From positions 1-36,252 of the forward strand of contig JAIMAE010000014.1 in the NCBI GenBank assembly GCA_023512105.1: a stretch of 36,252 nt of DNA, read 5' to 3'. Under the pieces are notes generated by a model, which searched no databases, had not been told where the DNA came from, and saw only the letters and a list, made by a program, of their open reading frames with translations. A program made the translations under genes and the position numbers. This DNA is from Bacillota bacterium (GTDB lineage Bacteria; Bacillota; Sulfobacillia; Sulfobacillales; Sulfobacillaceae). Below are positions 21,752 through 30,780 of this stretch, one piece after another. How positions within the stretch are numbered: the stretch's first letter is position 1; every line of letters starts with the position of its first letter.

Positions 21752-22768
21752 CTAGACCTCCAAGATCACCTTGCCGAAGACATCCCCCCGCTCCAACTGC
21801 TCGTGGGCCTGGTCGGCTTGCTCCAACGGGTAGACGTGGTCGATAATCGGGACCAAAAGGCCGCGGGCAAACAGCGAGAGCAGCCGGGGCAGGATGGCGG
21901 TGCTGCCCATGTAGGCCCCGAATACGGTGAGACGACGGCGAAACAGCTGGCCGAGTTCTAGAGTAACCTGGCCGCCAGTGGTACTTCCCACCGTCACCAC
22001 TGCTCCCCCGCGCCGGGTGGCCGCCAAGGACTGGGAAAAGGTCTTCGACCCCAAGGAGTCGACGGCCACATCCACCCCCTGTCCGTTGGTCAGGTTGCGA
22101 ATGGTCTCGGTGAGGTCACTCGACCCATCCCAGAGTAACACCTCGTCGGCGCGCAACTCCTGCCGCAGTCGTTCGGCCTTGCCCGAGTCGCGGGTCACCG
22201 CGATCACCCGCGCGCCCCGCAGTTTGGCCAACTCGACCGTGGCCACCCCCAAACCCCCGGTGGCCGCCCACACCAAGACGGTTTGGCCAGGAACCAAGTT
22301 GGCCCGAGTCAGGTACTCCTCCGCGGTTACAAAGGGAATGCCGATCGACGCCGCTTCCGCAAAGGTAAGCCCGCTGGGCATCGGCACCACGTTGGTGGCG
22401 GGCACCACCGCGTACTCGGCGTAAGTTCCGTCGTAAATGCGAAACTGACTGCAGCTCACTTGATCCCCGCGCAGGCAGTCGAGGCAATGTCCGCAACTCA
22501 AGCCAGGATTGATGACCACCCGCTGTTTGACCTCCACGTTGGTCACGCCGGGTCCGACCGCATCGACCTCGCCGGCGGCGTCCGACCCCGGAATGGTGCC
22601 TGGAGAAAACGCTCCCAACTGTCCCATTCGCAACCACAGGTCGCGATGGTTGATGCCGGCCGCCCGCACTCGCACTCGAACCTGCCCCGGTCCCGGCTCT
22701 GGCGTTGCCACCTCCTGGTAGCGCAACACCTCGGGTCCTCCAGGTCGTTCCATCGCAATCGCTTTCAT
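21752..22768 (-). CDS. Zinc-dependent medium-chain alcohol dehydrogenase / quinone-oxidoreductase-like
   Basis: About 338 aa. MDR superfamily with an N-terminal GroES-like domain (GINHRDLWLRMGQ, IPGSDAAGEV) and a structural-zinc loop with four cysteines (CGHCLDCLRGDQVSC). The Rossmann domain carries AATGGLGVATVELAK. The Cys of the catalytic zinc site is replaced (NHRDLWLR), as in quinone-oxidoreductase-like members, yet the structural zinc lobe is kept. It would oxidise an alcohol or reduce an enone with NAD(P)H. I prefer ATG 22768 over GTG 22771 directly before it. Convergent with the histidine kinase gene. Confidence 0.88.
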   Translation of the reverse strand: MKAIAMERPGGPEVLRYQEVATPEPGPGQVRVRVRAAGINHRDLWLRMGQLGAFSPGTIPGSDAAGEVDAVGPGVTNVEVKQRVVINPGLSCGHCLDCLRGDQVSCSQFRIYDGTYAEYAVVPATNVVPMPSGLTFAEAASIGIPFVTAEEYLTRANLVPGQTVLVWAATGGLGVATVELAKLRGARVIAVTRDSGKAERLRQELRADEVLLWDGSSDLTETIRNLTNGQGVDVAVDSLGSKTFSQSLAATRRGGAVVTVGSTTGGQVTLELGQLFRRRLTVFGAYMGSTAILPRLLSLFARGLLVPIIDHVYPLEQADQAHEQLERGDVFGKVILEV

Positions 22769-22882
22769 CACGTCTCAAGGCGCCTTGTCGGGCCCCCGCG
22801 CCAAGCGCGCTGGCTTAAGGCGCTCATCCTCCTTTCTAACGCCGCTTTCCGGCGCCCGCCCAAGCGGCCGCCAGAGTCCTGG

Positions 22883-24271
22883 TTAACCGTGGAGATAGGT
22901 CTCCGCTTCGTGCCACCGCACCGGGGCAATGGTCCAAGCCAAGCGTCGAGTTTCCATCCACAGGCGAAAGGGGCGGAAATCTGGCGCAAAGATCGGCCAC
23001 CGCCAATGCAGGTCGGCCGGGTCTTTGACGTATCCCAAAAACGCCAATGGCAATTCAACCCGCGGCAGGACGTCACCCCCGCCTTGACGAGCCTCCCACC
23101 AACTCGCGGCCGCCACTTCAATCGGGATGCCCGGCCCCACTTGGTCCGGGAGGGTCACGGTGGCCGAAAGGCCTCCGGGGTTGCCGCCGTGGACCCAAGC
23201 CTCCGCGGCCGCCAACGCCTCTGACCGCGTCCAAGCGTCCTGCCACCAGGGTCGGGGGGTCCAGCGGCGCGGGGCCGCCACCAAGGGCACCTTGACCTGG
23301 CTTTGCCCGGGGTGTAGCGCAAAATACGCCAGCGCCCACACCAGCTGAGCGGCGGAAAAGACCCCGCGGTCGTGGCGCAGGGGGTACAGGCCGCAGCGGC
23401 CCACGTGTTCGTCTAAAAGCGCGCGGGAGAGTTCCTCGGGCTGACGGGGTTGCACGCGTTCGCTCACCGTGACCACGTCCACCCATTGCACTCCAGTCAG
23501 CGCCTTGGCCTCTTGGAGGTAGCGGGTGAAGGCCGCCAAGGCCGCTTCGCGATTGGCGGCAGAGCGGAGAGGGGCGGCTTTCTCCTCCGCCGGGGTGCGT
23601 CCCCCGCCGAAGTTGACCGCGTCCCAAAATTGCGTGGTGACCAGTTCGGTAGGATGCATCATCAGGCAAAAGAAGCTACCCTCAGGGATTTCCTCCTCCA
23701 CCCGCTTTAGGCGCTGCAGGGCCGCCTCCAGATTGTCGGGCAGCCCGTGCAGAAAGGGAAGCGGCGTCGGCACGGGAGGAGAGAAATGCAAGGTCCCGCC
23801 CAACCACACCGGTTGCGTCAACGGAACCAGGTAGCTGTTCAGCGCCTCGCTGAAGTATATCGAAATGCCGAGCTGGGGCAGGGCTTCTGCGGCTTGAGGA
23901 ACCCAGTTGGCCCCAGGTTGGGTGAAAAACTTAGGTGGCGCCACCGCCCGAGCCACGGCCTCGACCCCCACCCGCTCCCGCTCGACGAAGCGTTGGACCC
24001 CCGGTTCGAAGTCTAACTGCTCCAACTCTTCCGCCAACGTGGGGTGCCGGCTGTGGGTGGCCGAGTGAAAGCCGACGGCCTTGTGACGTCCCGCCTGGCG
24101 CAAAACCGCCTCCTCCCCCCGGCCTACCATCGCCGTCACCTTTTCGCCGACAAAGCCTAGGGAGGCGGGGAGATGCAGCGATTCCAGCCGGTCTAACATG
24201 GCCTGCAACGCCTGATCAGATTCAGGAGTGAGGAAGTCCTCGATATCCAGTCGAATCAGCCCATACCTCAC
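22883..24271 (-). CDS. Polysaccharide-deacetylase (NodB-like) protein with C-terminal extension
   Basis: 462 aa. The N-terminal part (about 1-260) looks like a NodB-fold carbohydrate esterase: RLDIEDF near the start (metal Asp), a His-x3-His metal site in GFHSATHSRHPTL, FFTQPGANW in place of the RPPyG loop and a late MMHPTELV. The C-terminal part (about 300-462) holds repeated SxxQLxxAL-type units followed by Pro-rich stretches (VFSAAQLVWALAYFAL, TRSEALAAAEAW), like cell-wall-binding repeats attached to some thermophile deacetylases. There is no signal peptide. GTG 24271 follows GGAGG by 8 nt and overlaps the glycosyltransferase stop (GTGA), so the two act together, probably on a surface glycan or glycoconjugate. 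Longer frames from 24646 overlap the glycosyltransferase and are rejected. Confidence 0.8.
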   Translation of the reverse strand: MRYGLIRLDIEDFLTPESDQALQAMLDRLESLHLPASLGFVGEKVTAMVGRGEEAVLRQAGRHKAVGFHSATHSRHPTLAEELEQLDFEPGVQRFVERERVGVEAVARAVAPPKFFTQPGANWVPQAAEALPQLGISIYFSEALNSYLVPLTQPVWLGGTLHFSPPVPTPLPFLHGLPDNLEAALQRLKRVEEEIPEGSFFCLMMHPTELVTTQFWDAVNFGGGRTPAEEKAAPLRSAANREAALAAFTRYLQEAKALTGVQWVDVVTVSERVQPRQPEELSRALLDEHVGRCGLYPLRHDRGVFSAAQLVWALAYFALHPGQSQVKVPLVAAPRRWTPRPWWQDAWTRSEALAAAEAWVHGGNPGGLSATVTLPDQVGPGIPIEVAAASWWEARQGGGDVLPRVELPLAFLGYVKDPADLHWRWPIFAPDFRPFRLWMETRRLAWTIAPVRWHEAETYLHG

Positions 24272-25266
24272 CGACAGCACCTCCGCACGGCGTGCAGGGA
24301 GAGCTGGTAGAGCTCGAGGTAGGCGTCGGCCTCCGCCACCAGGGAATGGCGGCGCAAGATGCGAGCGCGCGCCTGTTCCCCCAGTCGGCGCCCGTCCAAC
24401 TGTCCTTGCAACAGCGCAGCGGCCTTGGCGACAAACTCCGCCTCGGTATGATACAGCAAGCCGTTGACCCCGTCTTCGATGAGGTATCGGTTGCCGGCGA
24501 TGTCGGTGGCGATCACCACCGCCCCGGTGGACATGGCCTCCATCAAGGCATTGGAGACCCCTTCGACCAACGAGGTGTTGAGCACCAGGTCCGCCGCTCG
24601 GTACCAGCTGGGCATTTCCGCCGCCGGCACCTCCCCCAACAGCCATACCCAGCTGCGGTCGCGCGCCGCCTCGAAGAGGCGCTGACCCTCAGCCAAATCC
24701 CGAATCGGTCCCGCCACCACCAAGGTGACCGGTAGGCCCGAAACCTCGCGCAGCTGCTCCACCAAGGTGACGGCCCAAGCCGAGCGCTTGACCGGCCGGA
24801 TGCCCCCGGCCAGCAACACCATCGGATGGGGCACCGTCCGCTCCGCCGGCCCGGGGCTGAAGAGCTCGGTGTGCACCGCGGGAGGGATCACGCGGATGAC
24901 GCTGGCCCACTCCGGGGCATCCTGCAAGAGGCGGGCGCGTGCATCTTCGGTAAACACGGCGTGAAACGCGACGTGGGCCAGCGCCCTCCGAAGGCGCTCT
25001 GGCTGTGCCACAAAGTCCTGCCACAAATCGGTTCCGGTCCAGGTGACGACGATTCGCTCGGGTTCGACTCCCCGCTCTACCAAGCCCATCCCGACTTTGG
25101 CCGCATTGAAGGCATGGTAGATATCGGCCTCACCCAGCTGCGCCAATCCTTCGTCCACGGTCACCGTGACTCCGCGAGCCCCCAACGCTCCCGCCAGTCG
25201 CGCCGCAGAGATGCGGTTGCCGCCCGTAGGCGGCGTATCCTGAGGGATGATGAGTCTAACCTTCAC
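24268..25266 (-). CDS. GT4-type glycosyltransferase
   Basis: 332 aa, GT-B fold. N-terminal nucleotide-free domain: RLIIPQDTPPTGGNRISAARL (Gly-rich acceptor loop) and VVTWTGTDLWQDF. C-terminal sugar-nucleotide domain: LLAGGIRPVKRSAWAV, the ExxxxxxxE donor motif in EGVSNALMEAMSTG, and ATDIAGNRYLIEDGVNGLLY. The TGTDL stretch and overall pattern recall SenB-like selenosugar synthases, but no senA or selD-like gene is near, so I leave the function open. GTG 25266 is preceded by AAGGGGTGG. GTG 25278 is an alternative. Translationally coupled to the deacetylase-like gene. Confidence 0.83.
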   Translation of the reverse strand: MKVRLIIPQDTPPTGGNRISAARLAGALGARGVTVTVDEGLAQLGEADIYHAFNAAKVGMGLVERGVEPERIVVTWTGTDLWQDFVAQPERLRRALAHVAFHAVFTEDARARLLQDAPEWASVIRVIPPAVHTELFSPGPAERTVPHPMVLLAGGIRPVKRSAWAVTLVEQLREVSGLPVTLVVAGPIRDLAEGQRLFEAARDRSWVWLLGEVPAAEMPSWYRAADLVLNTSLVEGVSNALMEAMSTGAVVIATDIAGNRYLIEDGVNGLLYHTEAEFVAKAAALLQGQLDGRRLGEQARARILRRHSLVAEADAYLELYQLSLHAVRRCCR

Positions 25267-25303
25267 GCAGTCGTCCACCCCTTTCCTGGCCCTCAAGACC
25301 GGT

Positions 25304-25319
25304 CCACCGCATGCGGTGG
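25304..25319. repeat. 16-bp perfect palindrome upstream of glycosyltransferase
   Basis: CCACCGCATGCGGTGG is its own reverse complement and lies 38 nt upstream of the glycosyltransferase GTG. It resembles a dimeric regulator operator, or a hairpin in the leader. An extended -10-like TGGTACACT is seen on the minus strand near 25352-25360. Confidence 0.45.
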
Positions 25320-25366
25320 TGGCGCCTTGGCGGCGACAATCGATATCGCCAGTGTACCATCATTGG

Positions 25367-26731
25367 CTAGCGGGCGCCATCTTCTCCCAGGCTCTCCTCC
25401 CCGTCAGGAGGAGGGCTGGGCTGAAACCCGGGGGCCTGCAGCCCAGGCCGGCTGGTCAGTTGGAGAATTTGGTCTGCCCAACGGACATCTTCCAAGACCT
25501 CCGCCGGCAGGTAGAGCCGGCGCTCCACCTGGCGCTCGCGGGCGATCGCGTTGATGGGATGAGAGAGTCGGGACATTTCGGTCAGCCGGCCATCCTCGGG
25601 ATTCCACAGAAAGAGCGCCCCTGCCTCGCCGTCTGGGTGCTCTTCCCCCAGGTAGTAGTCGTAGTAGACCGTCCCGCTCTCGTCGACCTCGCAGTAATAG
25701 CGGGGTTCGAATCCGGCCTCCGCCACCCAGGCCTCGATTTGGCGCAGTCGGTATGGGTCGGCCGAAGCGTAATCCCGGTACTTAAACAGCCGGCGATCCA
25801 ACAGCCGGCCCGCCAAGTCACTTAGCACCGGGTCCGGCGAGCGGCGCCACAGACCAAAGGCGGTCATCAGAACAAAATCGTCCAAAGCCAAGTAGTCGTC
25901 TACCGCAAGCGGCTCGCCGGTCAATAGCTTTGCCAAGGCGGGATGCGGCACTTCCGGCAAACTCCCCTCCCGACTCAAGTCCTGAGCCCGTAGCAACGTC
26001 TTTTTGAGGACAATCTCCGCCGCCCGGCAGACCGGGTGAAAGTAGACCTGCCAGTACATGAAATAGCGAGCCAAGAGATAGGCCTCGACGGTATGAAGGC
26101 CTGAGCGCTTGACCACCAGTCGGTCTTTCCAAGGCACCAAAACCCGCAAGATGCGCGCCAGGTCAAACTTGCCGTAGTCGACGCCGGTGAACAGCGAGTC
26201 GCGCATGAGGTAGTCCAAGCGATCGGCGTCCAGTTGTCCAGAGACCAGCGAGACCACCAAGCGACTGGGGTGGCGCTTGGCCAACACGTCGGCCACTTGG
26301 CGGGGGAAGTCGTCGCCCACTTGCGCCAACACCTGGTGAACCTCGGAGTTGGCATCGAGGATGATCCGTTGCGACCAGCGCTCGTGGTGGGCGCCGAAGA
26401 TGGGCTCCAAGGCGTGGGAGAAGGGGGCGTGCCCGATGTCGTGCAAAAGGCCGCTTACCGCCACCAGCTGGTCGTATTGGTGCGGCCACTCGTATCCGTT
26501 GCGGGTAAAGTGCGAGAGAATTTGGCGTATCACCTCATATACGCCGAGCGCGTGAGAAAATCGGCTGTGCTCGCCCCCCGGGTATATCAAGTAGGCCGTC
26601 CCGAGCTGGTGAATCCGGCGTAGGCGCTGGAGCTCCCGGGTGTTGATGAGGTCCCAGACCAACGGATCGTGGACATAGATATACCCGTGGACCGGGTCCT
26701 TGAAGACTTTTTCGCCTTCTCGCCACGGCAT
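25367..26731 (-). CDS. HD-domain phosphohydrolase (YwfO/dGTPase-like)
   Basis: 454 aa. Starts with the family block EKVFKDPVHGYIYV. HD metal ligands: RFSHALGVYEV (H), LLHDIGHAPFSH (HD) and the later QLDADRLDYLMRD (D). This group includes B. subtilis YwfO and SAMHD1-like dNTP triphosphohydrolases. The role is nucleotide-pool control or a related hydrolysis; the exact substrate is not readable. ATG 26731 gives the normal N-terminus and follows GGGGGGAAGG. An in-frame ATG further upstream (about 26800) would add about 24 residues. The C-terminus (last ~40 residues) is Pro/Gly-rich and probably disordered. Confidence 0.88.
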   Translation of the reverse strand: MPWREGEKVFKDPVHGYIYVHDPLVWDLINTRELQRLRRIHQLGTAYLIYPGGEHSRFSHALGVYEVIRQILSHFTRNGYEWPHQYDQLVAVSGLLHDIGHAPFSHALEPIFGAHHERWSQRIILDANSEVHQVLAQVGDDFPRQVADVLAKRHPSRLVVSLVSGQLDADRLDYLMRDSLFTGVDYGKFDLARILRVLVPWKDRLVVKRSGLHTVEAYLLARYFMYWQVYFHPVCRAAEIVLKKTLLRAQDLSREGSLPEVPHPALAKLLTGEPLAVDDYLALDDFVLMTAFGLWRRSPDPVLSDLAGRLLDRRLFKYRDYASADPYRLRQIEAWVAEAGFEPRYYCEVDESGTVYYDYYLGEEHPDGEAGALFLWNPEDGRLTEMSRLSHPINAIARERQVERRLYLPAEVLEDVRWADQILQLTSRPGLQAPGFQPSPPPDGEESLGEDGAR

Positions 26732-26973
26732 GGCCTTCCCCCCCAACCAGAACCCATGCACGGCGCGGGTCCGCACCGACATTCGACCGGAACCAGCCAT
26801 CATCTCTGCTTTCCATCTTAACGCAATTCCCCGCCTCGACGTACCGGGTCGCCTGGGTGAGCAAGCAGGGGAAGTGGGTTGGAAGCGAACCCCCCTCTCT
26901 CTCCGCACATAGTATGGCGATGGTCTTTTCAGATCGTGCCGGCCCCTGCCAGCACTTATCTAGGAGGAATGTG

Positions 26974-28215
26974 ATGCAACCCGCGAGCCCTCCCTCAAAG
27001 CCCCCCCGTCCTCGTCCGATGCGTCCCCCCTGGACCTGGCTGGCCATCATCGGCCCTGGCGTCCTGGGCTTGGCCGCCGACAACGATGCAGGCGGGATGT
27101 TGTCCTATCTCTTGACCGGGGCGGCGCATCACCTGATCTACTTTTGGTTAGAGCTCGCGGTCATGGCTCCGATCACCTACCTCGTCCAGGAACTGGCCCT
27201 CCGGGTTGCCCTGGCCACCCGCCAACCCTACGGGCGCCTGCTGGCCATCCGCTTCGGCTCCCGTTGGGCCGCCGTCAACGGCGCCATCTTGTTGGGTCTC
27301 AACTTGTGCAACCTGGTGACGGAGTTTGTGGGCATGGCGGCGGCGCTGAATTGGTTCGGCCTACCGTGGACGGCAGCGGTTTGCGCCTCGCTGGCCTTGG
27401 TGGCGGCGGTCACCACCCTCTATCGACGTTACGGGAGTTTGGAGCGTCTGTTGCTGGTCTTGGCCGGGCTCAACCTGGCCTGGGTGGCAGCCCTCTGCCT
27501 CAGCCCGCTGACGGTCAGCCGAGTCACCGACGCCCTGATCGGCGGAAGCTCGGCCAACCTCGGCTTCTTGGGGTTGGCTCTGGCCGGCAATGCCATCGCC
27601 CCGTGGATGATTTATTGGCAACAGAATGCGGTCTGGGCGGGCAAGATCGAATCGTTGGCCCAAGGGCGGACCGACATCCGCATCGGGGTGTTCGCTCAAG
27701 TGGCGATGGCGGCGTTGGTGATGTTAATCGGCGGGGTGGCCAGCACCCCGGCCGATTGGTCCCACCCCTTGGCCTGGTTGGCCAAGGAGGCCAATCCCTG
27801 GGTGGCGCGAGCGTTTGCCCTGGGCCTTTTTGACGCCGGATTTATGGCCGCGTGCACCATGACGTTGGCCGCGGCCTGGATGCTGCGCGAGACGGTGGCA
27901 CCGGCCAACCTGGCTCCGGACCGGCGGCGGGAGACGCCAACCCAGGGTCAGGCCGGCCCTATCCATTGGGCCACCTTGGTGGGCGCGGCGGCGATTACCC
28001 TCTGGCCGGGGATCAACCCGGGAGCGGTGGCCCTGTGGGCTCAGGCCTTCAGCGCCCTGTGGATGCCGGCCAGTCTCATTTTCTTGGGGTTGATCGCCCA
28101 GGATTCCCGCCTGATGGGGGCGATGCGGATGCGCGACCGGCGTCGGCTGGGGTTGGCCGCGGCCACCCTGCTCTTCCTGACCTTGGCCGTCTGGACCTTG
28201 AGGAGCTCCCTGTAG
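26974..28215 (+). CDS. Nramp-family (SLC11-like) divalent metal transporter, divergent clade
   Basis: 413-aa integral membrane protein with about 11 hydrophobic helices. In TM1 the canonical DPGN metal motif is DNDAGG (LAADNDAGGM). In TM6 the MPH motif is APW (AGNAIAPWMIYWQQNAV). These paired changes define non-classical Nramp relatives of uncertain substrate (Mn, Fe, Mg or other). Proton or metal ligands therefore differ from MntH. ATG 26974 follows TAGGAGG. The 242-nt gap to the divergent HD hydrolase holds no promoter or metal riboswitch I trust. Confidence 0.85.
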   Translation: MQPASPPSKPPRPRPMRPPWTWLAIIGPGVLGLAADNDAGGMLSYLLTGAAHHLIYFWLELAVMAPITYLVQELALRVALATRQPYGRLLAIRFGSRWAAVNGAILLGLNLCNLVTEFVGMAAALNWFGLPWTAAVCASLALVAAVTTLYRRYGSLERLLLVLAGLNLAWVAALCLSPLTVSRVTDALIGGSSANLGFLGLALAGNAIAPWMIYWQQNAVWAGKIESLAQGRTDIRIGVFAQVAMAALVMLIGGVASTPADWSHPLAWLAKEANPWVARAFALGLFDAGFMAACTMTLAAAWMLRETVAPANLAPDRRRETPTQGQAGPIHWATLVGAAAITLWPGINPGAVALWAQAFSALWMPASLIFLGLIAQDSRLMGAMRMRDRRRLGLAAATLLFLTLAVWTLRSSL

Positions 28216-28267
28216 ACCCGGGTCGGCTAAGACCGCGGCCGAGGCGCGCTCATGCGCTATCATGGAC

Positions 28268-28296
28268 GAGGGGCGCCCACGAGTACGCGTCCCCTC
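28268..28296. repeat. Inverted repeat downstream of Nramp-like gene
   Basis: GAGGGG-CGC pairs with GCG-T-CCCCTC (one bulge) around an 8-10 nt loop. It lies 53 nt after the transporter stop and may terminate or stabilise its mRNA. There is no T-run. Confidence 0.35.
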
Positions 28297-28369
28297 AGGC
28301 CGAGCTAGGCTTCCTGGCCGACCTACGGTCGTCCCAGGGGTGCGGACAGAGAGGAAGGAGTCGGTTGCC

Positions 28370-29761
28370 ATGTCTGTCGCCACGGTCCTTCAGTACCTAG
28401 ACCAACAACGTTCCCGCCATCTCGCCGAGCTCATGGAGTTTTTGCGATTCCCCACCGTCTCCACCGAGTCGCCCCATCACCAGGACCTGCAACAGGCGGC
28501 CGATTGGCTCTGCGCCCGCCTGGAGCAAGCGGGCCTCCGGGCGGCGGTCAGCCCCACCGGCGGGCATCCCGTGGTGATCGGACGCAGCCAAGTCCAAGCC
28601 GATCGCCCCACCGTGCTAGTGTACGGGCATTACGACGTCCAACCGGTCGACCCCCTTCCGCTCTGGCGCCGCCCACCTTTTGAGCCGGCCGTGGACGCAG
28701 GCTATCTCTATGCCCGAGGGGCGAGCGACGACAAGGGCCAGTTCTTTCTCCACGTGATCGCGGCCGAGGCGTGGCTGAAGACGATCGGTGAGCTTCCGGT
28801 CAACCTGATCCTGCTCTGCGAAGGGGAGGAGGAGATCGGCAGCCCCCACCTACCGGAATGGATTGCCGCCCACCGAGCCGAGCTAGCAGCCCAGGTGGCG
28901 GTGGTTTCCGACACCCCGATGTTAGGGCCGAACCTTCCGGCCATCTGCTACGGACTGCGCGGCCTCCTCACCGCCACCCTCACCGTCTTGGGGCCGGACC
29001 ATGACCTTCACTCGGGCGTATTTGGTGGGGCGGTGGCCAATCCGGCTCACGTCCTGGCAGAGATCCTCGCCTCGTTTCACGACGCCTCGGGCCGGGTGGC
29101 GGTAGAGGGCTTTTACGATTCGGTACTCCCCCCAACCCCGGAGGAGCGGCGCCGCATCGCCGAACTGCCCTACGCGGAGGAGCGGTTTTTGGCCGAGGCC
29201 GGGGTGAAGCAAGGGTTTGGCGAGCCGGGATATGACAGCCTGGAACGGGCCTGGATGCGGCCCACCCTGGAAGTCAACGGCATTGCCTCCGGCTTTCAAG
29301 GCGAAGGCTACAAGACCGTCATTCCCGCCCGCGCCGAGGCCAAACTGAGCTGTCGGCTGGTCCCCGAACAGGCGCCGGAGGAGGTCTTTTCCGCACTGGA
29401 ACGCCATGTAAACCAATTTGTACGCCCGGGCATCTCGGTCCGGTTAGTTCGGGGAGAGGGCGCGCCCCCTTCCCTGTTGCCGGTCGACCACCCCGCGGTA
29501 GCCGCCGCCCAGCGGGCGGTCGAGGCGGTGTGGGGCCAGGCCGCCAGCCTGATTCGGATGGGCGGCTCGATTCCAATCGTCGACACTTTCGCCCGAGTCC
29601 TCGGCGTGCCCACCCTGTTGCTGGGATTTGGCCTTCCCGATGACCAGTTTCACGCCCCCAACGAACGCTTCGCGCTGGACAACCTGTGGCGGGGGGCCAA
29701 GACGGCCGCTGCCTTGTTGGCCGAACTTGGCCAAGCTGGCGTAGATGCCAATCCAGGTTAG
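28370..29761 (+). CDS. M20-family metallopeptidase (dipeptidase/carnosinase-like)
   Basis: 463 aa, cytoplasmic. Zinc ligands and catalytic residues: VYGHYDVQP (His, Asp), GASDDKGQF (bridging Asp), CEGEEEIGSP (general base Glu plus Glu ligand), VVSDTPM (Asp) and FHAPNERF (final His). The dimerisation domain (about 195-350) starts with YGLRGLLTATLTV and contains GFQGEGYKTVIPARAEAKLSCRL. It hydrolyses dipeptides or N-acyl amino acids. ATG 28370 follows GGAAGGAG. It lies 62 nt upstream of cysE on the same strand, and the two might be co-transcribed. Confidence 0.92.
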   Translation: MSVATVLQYLDQQRSRHLAELMEFLRFPTVSTESPHHQDLQQAADWLCARLEQAGLRAAVSPTGGHPVVIGRSQVQADRPTVLVYGHYDVQPVDPLPLWRRPPFEPAVDAGYLYARGASDDKGQFFLHVIAAEAWLKTIGELPVNLILLCEGEEEIGSPHLPEWIAAHRAELAAQVAVVSDTPMLGPNLPAICYGLRGLLTATLTVLGPDHDLHSGVFGGAVANPAHVLAEILASFHDASGRVAVEGFYDSVLPPTPEERRRIAELPYAEERFLAEAGVKQGFGEPGYDSLERAWMRPTLEVNGIASGFQGEGYKTVIPARAEAKLSCRLVPEQAPEEVFSALERHVNQFVRPGISVRLVRGEGAPPSLLPVDHPAVAAAQRAVEAVWGQAASLIRMGGSIPIVDTFARVLGVPTLLLGFGLPDDQFHAPNERFALDNLWRGAKTAAALLAELGQAGVDANPG

Positions 29762-29823
29762 GTGTATCATCCATTTCGGAACGCTGGTTGCACTTCAGAA
29801 ACCGCAGCACGGGAGGAATGGGG

Positions 29824-30765
29824 ATGTCCACCACCTGGACGATGGAAGGGTTTATTCGACTGGCCCACGCCCTCATGGCGCGCAGCCCCTACCCGGAGAC
29901 GGGCCCCCAGGCGGCTGGGTGGTCGCCCATTGGCCGCGAGGATGCGCTGCGGTTGATCTTGGACCTCGAACACCTGCTCTTTCCGGCGCAATTCCCGGCC
30001 CGCCCCGAGGCCGCCACCGCAGCGCCGGAGCGGGTCTACCGACTTGGGGAGTTCGTCTGGAGGCTTACCTTCGCGATTTTACGGGCCCAAGAACGGGTGT
30101 TGGGCCAGGTGGCCGACACCCATCTTGAGCAAGCTTTCCGCACTGCCTCCGCCGTGGCAGAAGAACTGCCGGCCCTACAGGCGATGCTCTGGGAAGACGT
30201 GGAGGCGGCCTATGCCGGAGATCCGGCCGCGACCAGTCGAGAGGAGATTATCGCCACCTATCCCGGTTTTTACGCCATCATGGTGTACCGGCTGGCTCAT
30301 CTGCTCTACGAGGCGAGGGTTCCGCTGCTGCCCCGTTTGATGACCGAAGTGGCCCACAGCCAGACCGGGATCGACATCCATCCTGGGGCCAAAGTGGGAC
30401 CCCGCTTTTTCATCGACCACGGAACCGGAGTGGTCATCGGGGAGACCACGGTGATTGGAGCAGGGGTCACCCTGTATCAAGGGGTGACGCTGGGGGCCTT
30501 GAACTTTCCCCACGACCAAAACGGGCAAATTATTCGCGGGCAGAAGCGCCACCCCACCATTGAAGACAACGTGGTGATCTACTCTGGCGCGACCATTTTG
30601 GGCGGCGATACGGTGGTAGGAGCAGGGAGCATCATCGGCGGCAACGTCTGGTTGACCCATAGCGTGCCGCCAGGCAGCAAGGTCTTAGCGCAATCCCAAA
30701 TCTCGCTACGGGCCCCGCGGTCTCAGGATCCGCCTACCTCGCCGGCCAGTGAGGAGCAGGGCTGA
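29824..30765 (+). CDS. cysE: Serine O-acetyltransferase, long form
   Basis: 313 aa. Makes O-acetylserine, the substrate of CysK. An N-terminal helical domain (about 1-175) is followed by left-handed beta-helix hexapeptide repeats: GIDIHPGAKVGPRFFIDHG, GVVIGETTVIGAGVTLYQGVTLG, HPTIEDNVVIYSGATILGG, and GSIIGGNVWLTHSVPPGS. Catalytic His is in the DHGTGVVIGE segment. The N-domain is longer than in E. coli CysE, like the long SATs of some bacteria. The C-terminal tail after residue 290 is Pro/Ser-rich. ATG 29824 follows GGGAGG. No T-box is seen in the short leader. Confidence 0.93.
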   Translation: MSTTWTMEGFIRLAHALMARSPYPETGPQAAGWSPIGREDALRLILDLEHLLFPAQFPARPEAATAAPERVYRLGEFVWRLTFAILRAQERVLGQVADTHLEQAFRTASAVAEELPALQAMLWEDVEAAYAGDPAATSREEIIATYPGFYAIMVYRLAHLLYEARVPLLPRLMTEVAHSQTGIDIHPGAKVGPRFFIDHGTGVVIGETTVIGAGVTLYQGVTLGALNFPHDQNGQIIRGQKRHPTIEDNVVIYSGATILGGDTVVGAGSIIGGNVWLTHSVPPGSKVLAQSQISLRAPRSQDPPTSPASEEQG

Positions 30766-30780
30766 ACAGGGGAGAAGCAT

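Noticed and set aside
24268-25266. Calling the glycosyltransferase senB
   Set aside because: Some motifs are similar, but the partner genes senA (EgtB-like) and selD are not nearby and the neighbouring gene is NodB-like.
26732-26973. Manganese (yybP-ykoY) or M-box riboswitch before the Nramp-like gene
   Set aside because: No match to the conserved loops and no terminator hairpin seen in these 242 nt.
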